Part shown: piece after piece, positions 16,942-28,486 of the stretch
Layout: every line of letters begins with the position of its first letter
How positions within the stretch are numbered: the first letter of the stretch is position 1
DNA from: Draconibacterium orientale
GTDB taxonomy: Bacteria > Bacteroidota > Bacteroidia > Bacteroidales > JAADGE01
Length of the DNA: 36,860 nt
Direction: 5' to 3'
Assembly (NCBI GenBank): GCA_022729995.1
Contig: DZBS01000017.1
Coordinates: forward strand, 1 to 36,860
The notes under the pieces: generated by a model
Told to the model about the DNA's origin: nothing
Database searches by the model: none
Seen by the model: only the letters and a program-made list of their open reading frames with translations
Translations under genes and position numbers: made by a program

Positions 16942-17754
16942 TTATTTGATAACTGTTATTTTCATTTTTATATTTTTCAAAGGTCTGTTGTTTTGGTCTT
17001 TTTCAAGCTCTGCAATTTTATCTATAACGAATATTCCTTCAACTATTTCGCCAAAAACGGTGTATTCTCCATCGAGAAAAGGAGTTCCGCCAATTTCTTT
17101 ATATGCTTTTCTTGCTTCTTTGGAGAATTTAAAATCTTCATATTTTGTTGAAGTTTTAACGATATTAAATATCGAATCAACTTTTGATAATTCATTTTTT
17201 TCTTGAAAAGATTGAATTTGAACAAGCAATTCAGGATTTTCGTTAAGATATTTTCCAAAAGCAATTTGCTTTTTCTTGGAGTTCATCATTTTTTCAAGAT
17301 TATTTAATTCTATATCATCATATTTTTTCCCTTGAACAATATAAAATTGTGAGCCTGAAGAGGCTTTTTCGGGATTTATCGGGTCGCCAAGTCTGGCTGC
17401 TGATAATGCTCCTTTTTTATGAAAAAATTTAGAATTAAATTCTGCCGGAATTGTATATCCCGGACCGCCGTTACCGATTTTTTTTCCGACTTGAGCATTT
17501 TTTGAATCCGGGTCGCCGCCTTGAATCATAAAATCTTTTATTATTCTATGAAAAATCAAATCGTTATAATATCCTTTATTAATTAATTTTATGAAATTTT
17601 CTTTATGTTTTGGAGTTTCATTGTAAAGTTTAATTTTCATATTACCAAACTCGGTTTCTATTAAAACATAAGTATTTTCGTCATTTATAGATGATTTGCA
17701 CGAAAGTGTAAAAGCAAAAATTGCAAAAAATGAATATTGTAAAATCTTCTTCAT
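16942..17754 (-). CDS. Cyclophilin-type peptidyl-prolyl isomerase, lipoprotein
   Basis: A 270-aa envelope protein folding factor that speeds cis-trans isomerisation of X-Pro bonds. A short signal peptide ends in FTLSC, so C19 is the likely lipidated residue, followed by KSS. The cyclophilin core begins at about 28 (VLIETEFGNMKIKLY) with FHRIIKDFMIQGGD at 68-81 and GSQFYIVQ at 134-141. It resumes at about 222 with GGTPFLDGEYTVFGEI. Between these lies a charged helical insert of about 75 residues (145-220), longer than in simple cyclophilins but of a kind seen in Bacteroidota. The gene is first in a probable operon with pheS. Confidence 0.92.
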   Translation of the reverse strand: MKKILQYSFFAIFAFTLSCKSSINDENTYVLIETEFGNMKIKLYNETPKHKENFIKLINKGYYNDLIFHRIIKDFMIQGGDPDSKNAQVGKKIGNGGPGYTIPAEFNSKFFHKKGALSAARLGDPINPEKASSGSQFYIVQGKKYDDIELNNLEKMMNSKKKQIAFGKYLNENPELLVQIQSFQEKNELSKVDSIFNIVKTSTKYEDFKFSKEARKAYKEIGGTPFLDGEYTVFGEIVEGIFVIDKIAELEKDQNNRPLKNIKMKITVIK

Positions 17755-17911
17755 TCGGTTTTTTTTATTTCTGCAAAAATAAAATTTTTATTCGGAACTA
17801 AATATAACAAATTATTATTTAATGAGTATTTTGATAAATTTAGATAAAATGGAATTATCTTTAAAAAAATTATTTAGTTTTTAAATTGAAATAAATTTTA
17901 AGATAACAGAT

Positions 17912-18214
17912 ATGTCGGCATTGTTAAATTTTGCAATTTTCCCAACGGATAAAGGAACAAGCGTGAGCGAATACGTTAGCAAAGTAATTAAAATGATAAA
18001 AGATAAAAAATATTCTTATCAATTAACTTCAATGGGAACAATTGTTGAAACAGCAACTGTTGACGAGGCACTCGAAGTTATTCTTGAATCGTACAAAATA
18101 CTTGAAAAATTTTCGGATAGAGTTTATATTACTGCAACTATTGATATAAGAAAAAATTCCGATAACAGAATTTTATCTAAAATAGAATCAATTAAAAACA
18201 AAATAGATTTATAA
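17912..18214 (+). CDS. MTH1187-type thiamine-binding family protein
   Basis: A 100-aa protein of the DUF77/MTH1187 family, which has a ferredoxin-like fold; the Bacillus member YqgV has been linked to thiamine binding. Typical features are the opening strand LLNFAIFPTDKG, followed by SVSEYVSKVIKMI, the central YQLTSMGTIVE and the later VYITATIDIRK strand. It has no signal peptide and is presumably a cytoplasmic tetramer. It stands alone on the plus strand, and its stop codon lies two bases from the stop of the convergent 236-aa gene. A role in thiamine metabolism is family knowledge only; no TPP riboswitch or thi gene is visible here. Confidence 0.83.
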   Translation: MSALLNFAIFPTDKGTSVSEYVSKVIKMIKDKKYSYQLTSMGTIVETATVDEALEVILESYKILEKFSDRVYITATIDIRKNSDNRILSKIESIKNKIDL

Positions 18215-18216
18215 AA

Positions 18217-18927
18217 CTATTCGGAGAAATTTCGAAGTAATTTTTCTTTTTTCCTGAGAACATATTTAATTCCGTATCTTTCTGCGTTTTTACGCATTTC
18301 GTTAGCCGGATATTTTGAGTAATATTCTTCTACTTGATTCCAAATATCTACAATAAGATTATCAGCTTCTTTTCTAACGCGAATTAAATTTTTTATGCTT
18401 AAATCATGACTGTTTTTATTGGTAACCTGAGATTTATAGAGTCTCATAAAGTTTTCAAACTCAACTTTAACAACTGCAATTTTAGGATTATAAATAGCAT
18501 TTCCGCCTTCGGATAATCTTTGTTTTTCTCCTTCCACAATTTTATTTCCCCATTCAACAAGTTCAATTTCAGAACTCATGAGCGGCACAGTACTGTCATT
18601 TGGTTGAATACCAAAATATTTCCTGCTGCTTTTAGGAATTTCTTTTCTTATTACACAAAAATTAAATACTTGAACAAAATGAGAAAGATATAATCTGGCT
18701 TTTTTAAACGCTTTTTGATATTCTTTATTTGCATTTACCCTTTGAAGGTAAGTTTTATTATGAGTATCAAGAGCTTGTGCTAATTGCAAACTCACCTTTC
18801 TTAATTTCATTAGTGTAGGTTGGTTGTAGGCCAAAAATTGCGGCACTACATTTTCCGACTGTTCAAGAGCTGTTTCTATAGCTCTTTGTCTGGCTGCATC
18901 TGTATTGGGTAATCTTCTATACGGCAT
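18217..18927 (-). CDS. Conserved Bacteroidota hypothetical protein, 236 aa
   Basis: I recall proteins of this kind from Bacteroidota but know no function for them. It opens with MPYRRLPNTDAARQRAIETA, is rich in helices, and looks like a helical bundle (KLRKVSLQLAQALDTHNK, YQKAFKKARLYLSHF). There is no signal peptide or membrane helix. The protein is basic, and charge clusters such as RKKEKLLRN sit at the C-terminus. It is monocistronic, convergent with the thiamine-binding-type gene and divergent from the ribosomal protein operon. The strong codon pattern and conserved-looking opening make a real gene very likely. Confidence 0.8.
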   Translation of the reverse strand: MPYRRLPNTDAARQRAIETALEQSENVVPQFLAYNQPTLMKLRKVSLQLAQALDTHNKTYLQRVNANKEYQKAFKKARLYLSHFVQVFNFCVIRKEIPKSSRKYFGIQPNDSTVPLMSSEIELVEWGNKIVEGEKQRLSEGGNAIYNPKIAVVKVEFENFMRLYKSQVTNKNSHDLSIKNLIRVRKEADNLIVDIWNQVEEYYSKYPANEMRKNAERYGIKYVLRKKEKLLRNFSE

Positions 18928-19105
18928 AATACAAATTTAAAGAAATCTACAAATTAATAAATAATTAAGTTAAAGGATTTGTCTGATAATGACATACAAA
19001 TCTTGTTCCAAAAATAATAATAATTTTTAAAATGCAATATATTTCTGATATTTAATGAATTAAAATATCAATTTAAAAATATTCAGATTTTTTTGTTAAT
19101 AAGTG

Positions 19106-19135
19106 TTGCCCTTTAATAAAATAGTTGTAGTTTTG
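19106..19135 (+). promoter_or_regulatory. Promoter of the rplM-rpsI operon
   Basis: A TTG at 19106-19108 and TAGTTTTG at 19128-19135 are separated by 19 bases, a very good match to the Bacteroidota -33/-7 promoter. Transcription would start about 60 bases before the rplM start. The leader contains CGCAAAATATGCG (a small hairpin); ribosomal leaders before rplM are described in Bacteroidia, but I cannot confirm that this is one. Confidence 0.65.
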
Positions 19136-19202
19136 CAGACCGCAAAATATGCGAGAATTTTTTGTAAACTATTATTAATTAATTAACTAAAAAGCAGAAA
19201 AA

Positions 19203-19658
19203 GTGGATACATTAAGTTACAAAACTATTTCGGTTAATAAAATGACAGCCGAAAAAGAATGGATTCTGATTGATGCCGAAGGTGAAACTTTGGGTCGATT
19301 AGCTTCTGCCGTTGCAAAAATGTTGAGAGGCAAAAATAAAACAAGCTTCACCCCACATGTCGATTGTGGAGACAACGTTATTGTTATCAATGCAGAAAAA
19401 GTCCAATTAACAGGAAACAAATTAACAGACAAACAGTATGTAAGACACACCGGATATCCCGGAGGACAACGTTTTACAAATCCGTTTAATTTGTTTAAAT
19501 CAAAACCCGAATCGGTAATAGAAAAAGCCGTAAAAGGGATGTTGCCAAAAAATAAATTAGGAAGTGCACTTTATCGTAATTTACACGTAGTTGTAGGTCC
19601 TAATCATAAATATGAGGCACAAAAACCAAGAGAAATTAAATTAAACTCAATTAAGTAA
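19203..19658 (+). CDS. rplM: 50S ribosomal protein L13
   Basis: A 151-aa ribosomal protein that binds 23S rRNA early in large-subunit assembly. The match is clear across its length: WILIDAEGETLGRLASAVAK, then MLRGKNKTSFTPHVDCGD and VVGPNHKYEAQKP. The start is a GTG at 19203, which gives the phylum-typical N-terminus MDTLSYKT; the next ATG would remove it. It is first in the operon, with rpsI starting two bases after its stop and a good promoter 70 bases upstream. Confidence 0.97.
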   Translation: MDTLSYKTISVNKMTAEKEWILIDAEGETLGRLASAVAKMLRGKNKTSFTPHVDCGDNVIVINAEKVQLTGNKLTDKQYVRHTGYPGGQRFTNPFNLFKSKPESVIEKAVKGMLPKNKLGSALYRNLHVVVGPNHKYEAQKPREIKLNSIK

Positions 19659-19659
19659 G

Positions 19660-20046
19660 ATGGAGACAGTAAATGCTACAGGAAGACGTAAAACTGCGAT
19701 AGCAAGAGTTTACGTTAATTCAGGAAACGGAAAAATCACTATCAACAAAAGAGAGTTAAATGATTATTTCCCCGTTCCGGAAATGCAAATTAAAGTGTTA
19801 AAACCTTTAAAAATCGCCGAAGCTACAGATAAATACGATATTACCGTAAATCTTACAGGCGGCGGAATTAAAGGACAAGCAGAAGCTTTAAGCCTTGGAA
19901 TAACAAGAGCATTAATTAAAATTGATGCTGAAATTAAACCGGCTCTTAAAGCAGAAAATCTCGTTACAAGAGATCCGAGAGTTGTTGAACGTAAAAAACC
20001 GGGACAACCAAAAGCTCGTAAAAAATTCCAATTCAGTAAACGGTAA
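19660..20046 (+). CDS. rpsI: 30S ribosomal protein S9
   Basis: A 128-aa small-subunit protein whose C-terminal tail reaches the decoding centre. Recognised by ATGRRKTAIARVYV at the start, LTGGGIKGQAEALSLGI in the middle, and the basic tail KKPGQPKARKKFQFSKR ending in the expected Lys-Arg. It begins two bases after the rplM stop, so the pair is tightly coupled. A 188-base gap with its own promoter-like box separates it from rpsB. Confidence 0.97.
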   Translation: METVNATGRRKTAIARVYVNSGNGKITINKRELNDYFPVPEMQIKVLKPLKIAEATDKYDITVNLTGGGIKGQAEALSLGITRALIKIDAEIKPALKAENLVTRDPRVVERKKPGQPKARKKFQFSKR

Positions 20047-20181
20047 TTTTTTTATTGAGATACAAAACTTATTTTATTGGTTTAAATACCAAAAAGAATA
20101 TAAGTATTCAATTTTGAAAACAATATATTACTTTGTTATAATCCAGTTTAGTATCTAAATTTTCGAGACCAACTTTTTAAA

Positions 20182-20189
20182 TAATTTTG
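20182..20189 (+). promoter_or_regulatory. Candidate internal promoter for rpsB-tsf
   Basis: TAATTTTG fits TAnnTTTG and lies 45 bases before rpsB. At the expected -33 position there is only a TTTC-like match, so the promoter is plausible but weak on sequence. Confidence 0.45.
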
Positions 20190-20234
20190 CTACTCGAGGA
20201 TTGTATTTTTTAAAGAATGTAAACTTAAAAAAAA

Positions 20235-21002
20235 ATGGCAAGAACAAATTTCGAACAACTATTAAATGCAGGAGTTCATTTCGGACACTTAAAACGAAAA
20301 TGGAATCCTAAAATGGCTCCTTATATTTTCATGGAGCGTAACGGTATCCACATAATAGATTTACAAAAGACTATAGTAAAATTAGACGAAGCAGCTGCTG
20401 CGGCTAAACAAATTGCAAAATCCGGACGTAAAATTCTTTTTGTTGCTACAAAGAAACAAGCAAAAGAAATCGTAGAAGAAAGAATTAAGGCAATCGACAT
20501 GCCTTATATTACTGAAAGATGGTCAGGAGGAATGCTTACAAACTTTAGAACTGTCAGAAAAGCTATCAAAAAGATGAATACTTATGATAAAATGGCTACT
20601 GACGGAACTTTCGAGAAAATTTCTAAAAGAGAAAGACTTCAAATCACCAGAGAAAGATTAAAATTAGAGAAAAACTTAGGCAGTATCAATGATATGAAGA
20701 GACTTCCGGCTGCAATTTTCGTTGTTGACGTTAGCAAAGAACAAATTGCAGTGAAAGAAGCTCAAAAACTTCATTTACCTATTTTTGGAATGGTTGATAC
20801 AAACTCAGACCCTTCAATCGATTTCGTTATTCCATCAAATGACGATGCAGCAAAATCAATAGCTGTAATTATTGATACAATTGTTGCGGCAATAAATGAA
20901 GGTCTCGAAGAAAGAAAAATCGAAAAAACAGACAAACCGCAAACCGAGAAAAAAGATTCAGGTGAAGCTGTTAAAACAAGAGCGAGAAAAGAAAAAGAAT
21001 AA
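20235..21002 (+). CDS. rpsB: 30S ribosomal protein S2
   Basis: A 255-aa small-subunit protein, added late and needed for S1 binding. Family blocks include LLNAGVHFGHLKRKWNPKM, YIFMERNGIHIIDLQKT, and FVIPSNDDAAKSI near the C-terminal core. The last 30 residues are a charged, probably disordered extension (EERKIEKTDKPQTEKKDSGE). It is followed after 23 bases by tsf, the usual bacterial rpsB-tsf pair. Confidence 0.97.
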   Translation: MARTNFEQLLNAGVHFGHLKRKWNPKMAPYIFMERNGIHIIDLQKTIVKLDEAAAAAKQIAKSGRKILFVATKKQAKEIVEERIKAIDMPYITERWSGGMLTNFRTVRKAIKKMNTYDKMATDGTFEKISKRERLQITRERLKLEKNLGSINDMKRLPAAIFVVDVSKEQIAVKEAQKLHLPIFGMVDTNSDPSIDFVIPSNDDAAKSIAVIIDTIVAAINEGLEERKIEKTDKPQTEKKDSGEAVKTRARKEKE

Positions 21003-21025
21003 TAACATTTTTAAATTAAAATAAA

Positions 21026-21850
21026 ATGGCAAATATTAGTGCTACAGATGTTGCAAAATTAAGAAAAATGACCGGCGCAGGTATGATGGATTGTAAAAAT
21101 GCATTAACCGAAGCTGACGGAAATTTTGATACTGCAATTGATTTATTAAGAAAAAAAGGCCAAAAAGTTGCAGGTAACAGAGCTGACAGAGAAGCCACAG
21201 AAGGTGCTGTTATTGCTGAATTATCCGCAGATAAAAAAACAGCTGTTATTACTGTTTTGAATTGTGAAACCGATTTCGTTGCTAAAAATGATGATTTCGT
21301 AAAATTTGCAAAAGAAATTGCTGCAATTGCAACTTCTCCAAAAGTTAATTCTCTTGACGAATTAAAAGTTGCCGAATTAAACGGAAAATCTATTGAAAGC
21401 GAAGTAATTAACCAAACAGGTGTTATTGGAGAAAAAATCGATTTATCTTATTTCGATAAAATTCAAGCAGCTCAAGTTTCTGGTTACATTCACATTGGTA
21501 ATAAACTTGCTACAATTGTAGGTTTCAGCAAAAATATCAACGAAACTTCAGCAAGAGAAATAGCTATGCAAATTGCAGCTATGAATCCTGTTGCTGTTGA
21601 CGAAAAAGATGTTCCTAAAGATGTTATCGAAAAAGAAATAGAAATAGGAAAAGATCAAGCAATTCAAGAAGGTAAAACTGTTGAAATGGCTGAAAAAATT
21701 GCTGTTGGAAAATTGCAAAAATTCTATAAAGAAAGCACTTTGTTAAATCAACAATTTATCAAAGACAATAAAATTACAGTAAAAGAATTTTTAAAATCTG
21801 TTGATACTGAAATAACTGTTACAGAATTCAGAAGATACTCATTGGCTTAA
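21026..21850 (+). CDS. tsf: Elongation factor Ts
   Basis: A 274-aa guanine nucleotide exchange factor that releases GDP from EF-Tu. The N-terminal UBA-like domain has VAKLRKMTGAGMMDCKNAL, followed by the core TDFVAKNDDFVKFAKEIA and the dimer region with VSGYIHIGNKLATIVGF. The length is standard for the phylum. It is last in the ribosomal operon; a strong terminator (21873-21903) begins 22 bases after the stop. Confidence 0.97.
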   Translation: MANISATDVAKLRKMTGAGMMDCKNALTEADGNFDTAIDLLRKKGQKVAGNRADREATEGAVIAELSADKKTAVITVLNCETDFVAKNDDFVKFAKEIAAIATSPKVNSLDELKVAELNGKSIESEVINQTGVIGEKIDLSYFDKIQAAQVSGYIHIGNKLATIVGFSKNINETSAREIAMQIAAMNPVAVDEKDVPKDVIEKEIEIGKDQAIQEGKTVEMAEKIAVGKLQKFYKESTLLNQQFIKDNKITVKEFLKSVDTEITVTEFRRYSLA

Positions 21851-21872
21851 TTCGTTACATACATTTAAATTA

Positions 21873-21903
21873 GCGGCTGTCCTGAGAGGCAGCCGTTTTT
21901 TTT
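21873..21903 (+). terminator. Intrinsic terminator after tsf
   Basis: CGGCTG (21874-21879) pairs with CAGCCG (21890-21895) around a ten-base loop and is followed by eight T residues. This is one of the clearest terminators in the window and separates the ribosomal operon from the ABC-F gene. Confidence 0.85.
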
Positions 21904-21918
21904 GAAAAATTTTAATAA

Positions 21919-23547
<1,629 letters not shown>

Positions 23548-23613
23548 AAACAAATAAATCAATAGAAGATTTTAAAAAATTTAATATTATATAATTATGT
23601 TTTTGTAAATAAA

Positions 23614-23645
23614 TTTGTTTCTAAAACTCACTAATATTATCTTTG
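23614..23645 (+). promoter_or_regulatory. Promoter of atpD-atpC
   Basis: TTTG at 23614-23617 and TATCTTTG at 23638-23645 are separated by 20 bases, an excellent Bacteroidota -33/-7 match, 45 bases before the atpD start. Confidence 0.65.
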
Positions 23646-23678
23646 GCATCGAATAAAAAATTTATTACAATAAAGTAA

Positions 23679-25202
<1,524 letters not shown>

Positions 25203-25220
25203 TCATAAATATTATAAATA

Positions 25221-25457
25221 ATGTATTTAGAAATTGTAACACCCGAAAAAACATTATTCAGCGGAGAAGTAATTGAGATTATTGTTCCCGGAAGCGACGG
25301 TTCTTTTGGAATTAGAGAAAACCACGCACCAATAGTTGCTGTTTTAAAAGATGGTGAAATTGAATTTACCGATACTTTAAATAGTAAGCAAAAGTTTAAT
25401 GTTAAAGGCGGTATTGTTGAAGTATTAAAAAATAATATTATTGTTTTAGCAAATTAA
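25221..25457 (+). CDS. atpC: F1Fo ATP synthase epsilon subunit, short form
   Basis: A 78-aa protein comprising only the N-terminal beta-sandwich of the epsilon subunit (YLEIVTPEKTLFSGEVIEI, PGSDGSFGIRENHAPIVAVL). The C-terminal two-helix domain, which in longer forms (about 130 aa) folds up to inhibit ATP hydrolysis, is missing; the frame ends normally after NNIIVLAN. Short epsilon subunits are usual in Bacteroidota, so this is not read as a truncation. It would still connect the gamma subunit to the c-ring. It is co-transcribed with atpD and followed by a strong terminator. Confidence 0.93.
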   Translation: MYLEIVTPEKTLFSGEVIEIIVPGSDGSFGIRENHAPIVAVLKDGEIEFTDTLNSKQKFNVKGGIVEVLKNNIIVLAN

Positions 25458-25481
25458 AACTATACTTAAATATATAATTTT

Positions 25482-25515
25482 AAAGCGATTGATTTTAATT
25501 CAATCGCTTTTTTTA
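25482..25515. terminator. Bidirectional terminator between atpC and the prenyl synthase gene
   Basis: AAAGCGATTGA (25482-25492) pairs with TCAATCGCTTT (25500-25510), followed by T residues on the plus strand and preceded by A residues, so it can serve both convergent genes. Confidence 0.85.
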
Positions 25516-25532
25516 TTTCAAGTTGCAAGTTA

Positions 25533-26507
25533 CTATTTTTTTCTGTCGGAAATATATTCAATGAATAATTTAAGTGATTCTTTTGCTTCGCTTTGCGGGA
25601 ATTCATCTAAAATATCCAGCGATAATTTTTTGTATTCATTCATTTTTTGTTCGGCATAAATTATTCCGCCTTTTTGGTTTACAAAATCAATAACAAATTG
25701 AACTTTTTTGCTGTCTTTATTATGTTTTTTTATGATATTTAGGATTTCTTTTTTTTCCGGTTTAGATGAATTTTTTAAAGCATAAATAAGCGGAAGTGTC
25801 ATTTTTTTTTCTTGAATATCATTTCCTGCGGGTTTTCCGGTCATATTTGTTTTTTCGTAATCAAATAAATCATCTTTAAGCTGAAAAGCAATACCTGCAT
25901 ATTTTCCGAAAAGCTTTAATTTTTCTGTAATTTCATCTGTGGCTCTTGCCGATTTTGCACCGGCTGCAGAACACGCCGCTATTAATGTTGCGGTTTTTTT
26001 GTATATTACGTCAAAATAAATTTCTTCATCAATATCCAATCTTCTTGCTTTTTCAATTTGAAGTAATTCTCCTTCGGCCATTTCTTTTACGGCAACAGAA
26101 ACAATTTGAAGTATTTCATATTCTTTATTTTCGGTTGCAAGTAAAAGTCCTTTTGAAAGCAGAAAGTCCCCAACAAGTACAGCAATTTTGGATTTCCAAA
26201 GTGCTTTTATCGAAAAAAATCCTCTTCTTGTATATGATTCATCTACAACATCGTCGTGTATAAGCGTTGCAGTGTGCAAAAGTTCTATTAAAGCAGCTGC
26301 TGTGTAAGTTGCTTGATTTACTTCACCTACAAGTTTTGCCGACAAAAATACAAGCATCGGACGCATTTGTTTTCCTTGACGTCTGATAATGTAATTTGTA
26401 ACAATATCAAGCAAAGGAACATTACTTTTTAGATTTTTTTTGAAATAAGGCTCGAATTTGTCTATATGCTCACTAATAGGAGCCTTTATTTTTGATACTT
26501 CCGACAT
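25533..26507 (-). CDS. All-trans polyprenyl diphosphate synthase
   Basis: A 324-aa prenyl chain-elongating enzyme that condenses isopentenyl diphosphate onto an allylic diphosphate. Both aspartate-rich Mg2+ sites are present: DDVVD at 85-89, preceded by LIH and followed by ESYTRRG, and DDLFD at 212-216 preceded by FQLK. RRQGKQMRPMLVF at 42-54 is the substrate-binding block. Its length and overall pattern are those of long-chain (IspB-like) synthases that make the menaquinone side chain; the product length is not readable with certainty. It begins 19 bases after the outer-membrane protein gene and may be co-transcribed with it. Confidence 0.92.
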   Translation of the reverse strand: MSEVSKIKAPISEHIDKFEPYFKKNLKSNVPLLDIVTNYIIRRQGKQMRPMLVFLSAKLVGEVNQATYTAAALIELLHTATLIHDDVVDESYTRRGFFSIKALWKSKIAVLVGDFLLSKGLLLATENKEYEILQIVSVAVKEMAEGELLQIEKARRLDIDEEIYFDVIYKKTATLIAACSAAGAKSARATDEITEKLKLFGKYAGIAFQLKDDLFDYEKTNMTGKPAGNDIQEKKMTLPLIYALKNSSKPEKKEILNIIKKHNKDSKKVQFVIDFVNQKGGIIYAEQKMNEYKKLSLDILDEFPQSEAKESLKLFIEYISDRKK

Positions 26508-26526
26508 TTATTTTACTTTATTTTTT

Positions 26527-27276
26527 TTATTGAAAAAACATTAATCTTCCTCTTCCGCATGAAGCATCGCCGTAGAACGCAAAATAGTAATTTAATTCTA
26601 CTAAAAATTGAATACTTACAGGGTTTGTAGCTTTTGTAGGAATTGTGAATGTTGCAGGATAAACTCCGTCGTTTGCTACATAATAGTTATCCAAAGTAAT
26701 GCTTGAAAAAGCATAAGCCAACCTTACACCCATGTTAACTTCAAGTCTTTCTGTTTTTACTGCCGAAGTTCCAAAACCAATCATTATATTTTTAAATTTT
26801 GGTTCGTAATACATTTCAGGCTCAATTGTTTGAGAGAAAGCTGCATCAATTGAATTTGTTTCTGTTACTGTTTTAATAGTTGAAAATTTTGGACCTATTT
26901 CAAAATATCCTCCTCTGTCTCCGGTATATCTGAAAAAAGGAATTATTTCCGATGCTTTTATATTAATATCTTTTGTATATGAATCGGTTGGAGCAACAAT
27001 TGCATATTCTTGAGCCAAACTGAATGCTTCATATTCAATTCCAAAACCCAAATTATCGCCGTAAGAAAAAGTTAATCTTCCTCCAAAAGTATATCCGAGA
27101 TTAAAAAAACTAGGATTAATATTATTGTCATTTAAAATGTCTGTATTGAGTAAAAATGAATTAGTTACACCGCCTTTAGCAGCTATACTAAACCATTTAA
27201 TTACTTGACCTTTTCTTTGAGCATGAGCAGAAATTACAAATAAAGTCAAAATTAAAAGTATAGAAATTTTTTTCAT
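26527..27276 (-). CDS. Predicted outer-membrane beta-barrel protein
   Basis: A 249-aa protein with a clear signal peptide (MKKISILLILTLFVISAHAQ), to be cleaved after HAQ or nearby. The mature part alternates polar and aromatic residues in short strands (YTFGGRLTFSYGDNLGFGIE, VNMGVRLAYAFSS, VSIQFLVELNYYFAFYG), which is typical of a small outer-membrane barrel of the PorT-like type. I do not recognise its ligand or partner. The C-terminus (DASCGRGRLMFFQ) extends beyond the last predicted strand and holds a lone Cys. It lies just upstream of the prenyl synthase gene on the same strand. Confidence 0.75.
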   Translation of the reverse strand: MKKISILLILTLFVISAHAQRKGQVIKWFSIAAKGGVTNSFLLNTDILNDNNINPSFFNLGYTFGGRLTFSYGDNLGFGIEYEAFSLAQEYAIVAPTDSYTKDINIKASEIIPFFRYTGDRGGYFEIGPKFSTIKTVTETNSIDAAFSQTIEPEMYYEPKFKNIMIGFGTSAVKTERLEVNMGVRLAYAFSSITLDNYYVANDGVYPATFTIPTKATNPVSIQFLVELNYYFAFYGDASCGRGRLMFFQ

Positions 27277-27382
27277 GGCATTTAAATTAAGAGTTAGTAT
27301 TATTTTGCTAATTTACGAATAAACATTTTCAAGAAAAATTTTTAAGGATTAAAAAAAAATGTGTTTGTATTGATGTTTGTCG

Positions 27383-27390
27383 TAATTTTG
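27383..27390 (+). promoter_or_regulatory. Candidate -7 box for the MscS gene
   Basis: TAATTTTG matches TAnnTTTG and lies 18 bases before the ATG at 27409. It favours that start over a GTG at 27361, which would place the box inside the coding region. The -33 element is not well spaced. Confidence 0.45.
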
Positions 27391-27408
27391 TGCAAAAATA
27401 ATAAAACT

Positions 27409-28458
27409 ATGAATGAATTTTTAGAAAAAGAATTTTATCACAATACTGTTGAAAGCTGGCTTTTTGCATTGCTTATAATGGCCGGAGCTTATGTAATATC
27501 AAAATTTCTATATTGGTTTTTCAAAAATATTATAAAAAAAATATCGGGGCGCACCGAATCAAAACTCGATGATATTATTATTGATATGATTGAAGAACCA
27601 ATAATGTTGGCCGTTGTTATCGGCGGTTTTTGGTATGGAACTAAGCAATTGGAAATTCCCGGTAACGGACAAAATATTTTAACTCATATTTTTTATATTG
27701 TAATAACATTTGACGTTGCTTGGCTAATAACAAGAACTTTCGATTCAATTATTACACAATACTTTGTGCCTTTAGCGGAAAAAACAGAAAATCAGTTAGA
27801 CGATCAAATTTTACCTATTATTCAAAAAAGTTTAAAAATTGTTATTTGGATAATTGCAATTGTTGTAGGGCTTAATAATGCCGGATATAATGTTGGAACT
27901 TTACTTGCCGGATTAGGAATTGGAGGTTTGGCTTTTGCAATGGCTGCGAAAGATTCTGTGTCAAATTTATTTGGAGGAATTACCGTTTTAATGGATAAAC
28001 CTTTTAAAGTCGGCGATAGAATTATTGTTGGCGGATTCGACGGAAACGTTGTAGAAATTGGAATGCGAAGCACAAGACTTAAAACACTTGCTGGAAGAAT
28101 TGTTACAATTCCCAATAAAATTTTTACCGATTCAAATATTGAAAATGTTACCTCAGAACCGTCAAGAAGAATAGTTTTAAAATTAAGTTTGGTTTACGGC
28201 ACAACTCCCGAAAAAATGGAAGAAGCTGTTTTAATTCTGGAAAATATCAATTTAAAAAGTGAAAATACCGAACAAGTTACTTCAATTAGTTTTGATAGTT
28301 TTAGCTCTTATTCATTGGATATTACCTTTATTTATTTTATCATAAAAGAAAAAGATGTTTATAAAACTCAAACTGAAATTAATACCAAAATTTTAAAAGA
28401 ATTTGAACAAAACGGACTGGAATTTGCATTTCCTACTCAAATAATATATTCCAAATAG
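27409..28458 (+). CDS. Small-conductance mechanosensitive channel, MscS family
   Basis: A 349-aa inner-membrane channel that opens under membrane tension to release solutes on osmotic downshock. Hydrophobic helices lie at about 16-37, 63-77, 93-110 and 140-155. They are followed by the pore-lining Gly/Ala-rich helix (NVGTLLAGLGIGGLAFAMAA, 161-180) and the family beta domain (GGITVLMDKPFKVGDRIIV, then VVEIGMRSTRLKT and PNKIF). The start at 27409 is chosen because a promoter-like box sits inside the longer frame. It has one or two more helices than E. coli MscS. The CPBP protease gene begins 28 bases downstream and may share the transcript. Confidence 0.92.
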   Translation: MNEFLEKEFYHNTVESWLFALLIMAGAYVISKFLYWFFKNIIKKISGRTESKLDDIIIDMIEEPIMLAVVIGGFWYGTKQLEIPGNGQNILTHIFYIVITFDVAWLITRTFDSIITQYFVPLAEKTENQLDDQILPIIQKSLKIVIWIIAIVVGLNNAGYNVGTLLAGLGIGGLAFAMAAKDSVSNLFGGITVLMDKPFKVGDRIIVGGFDGNVVEIGMRSTRLKTLAGRIVTIPNKIFTDSNIENVTSEPSRRIVLKLSLVYGTTPEKMEEAVLILENINLKSENTEQVTSISFDSFSSYSLDITFIYFIIKEKDVYKTQTEINTKILKEFEQNGLEFAFPTQIIYSK

Positions 28459-28486
28459 AAAAGATTTATACAGAAGAAAAAAGTTT

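Noticed and set aside
25221-25457. AtpC as a truncated pseudogene
   Set aside because: The frame ends cleanly after the complete beta-sandwich, and short epsilon subunits are normal in this phylum.
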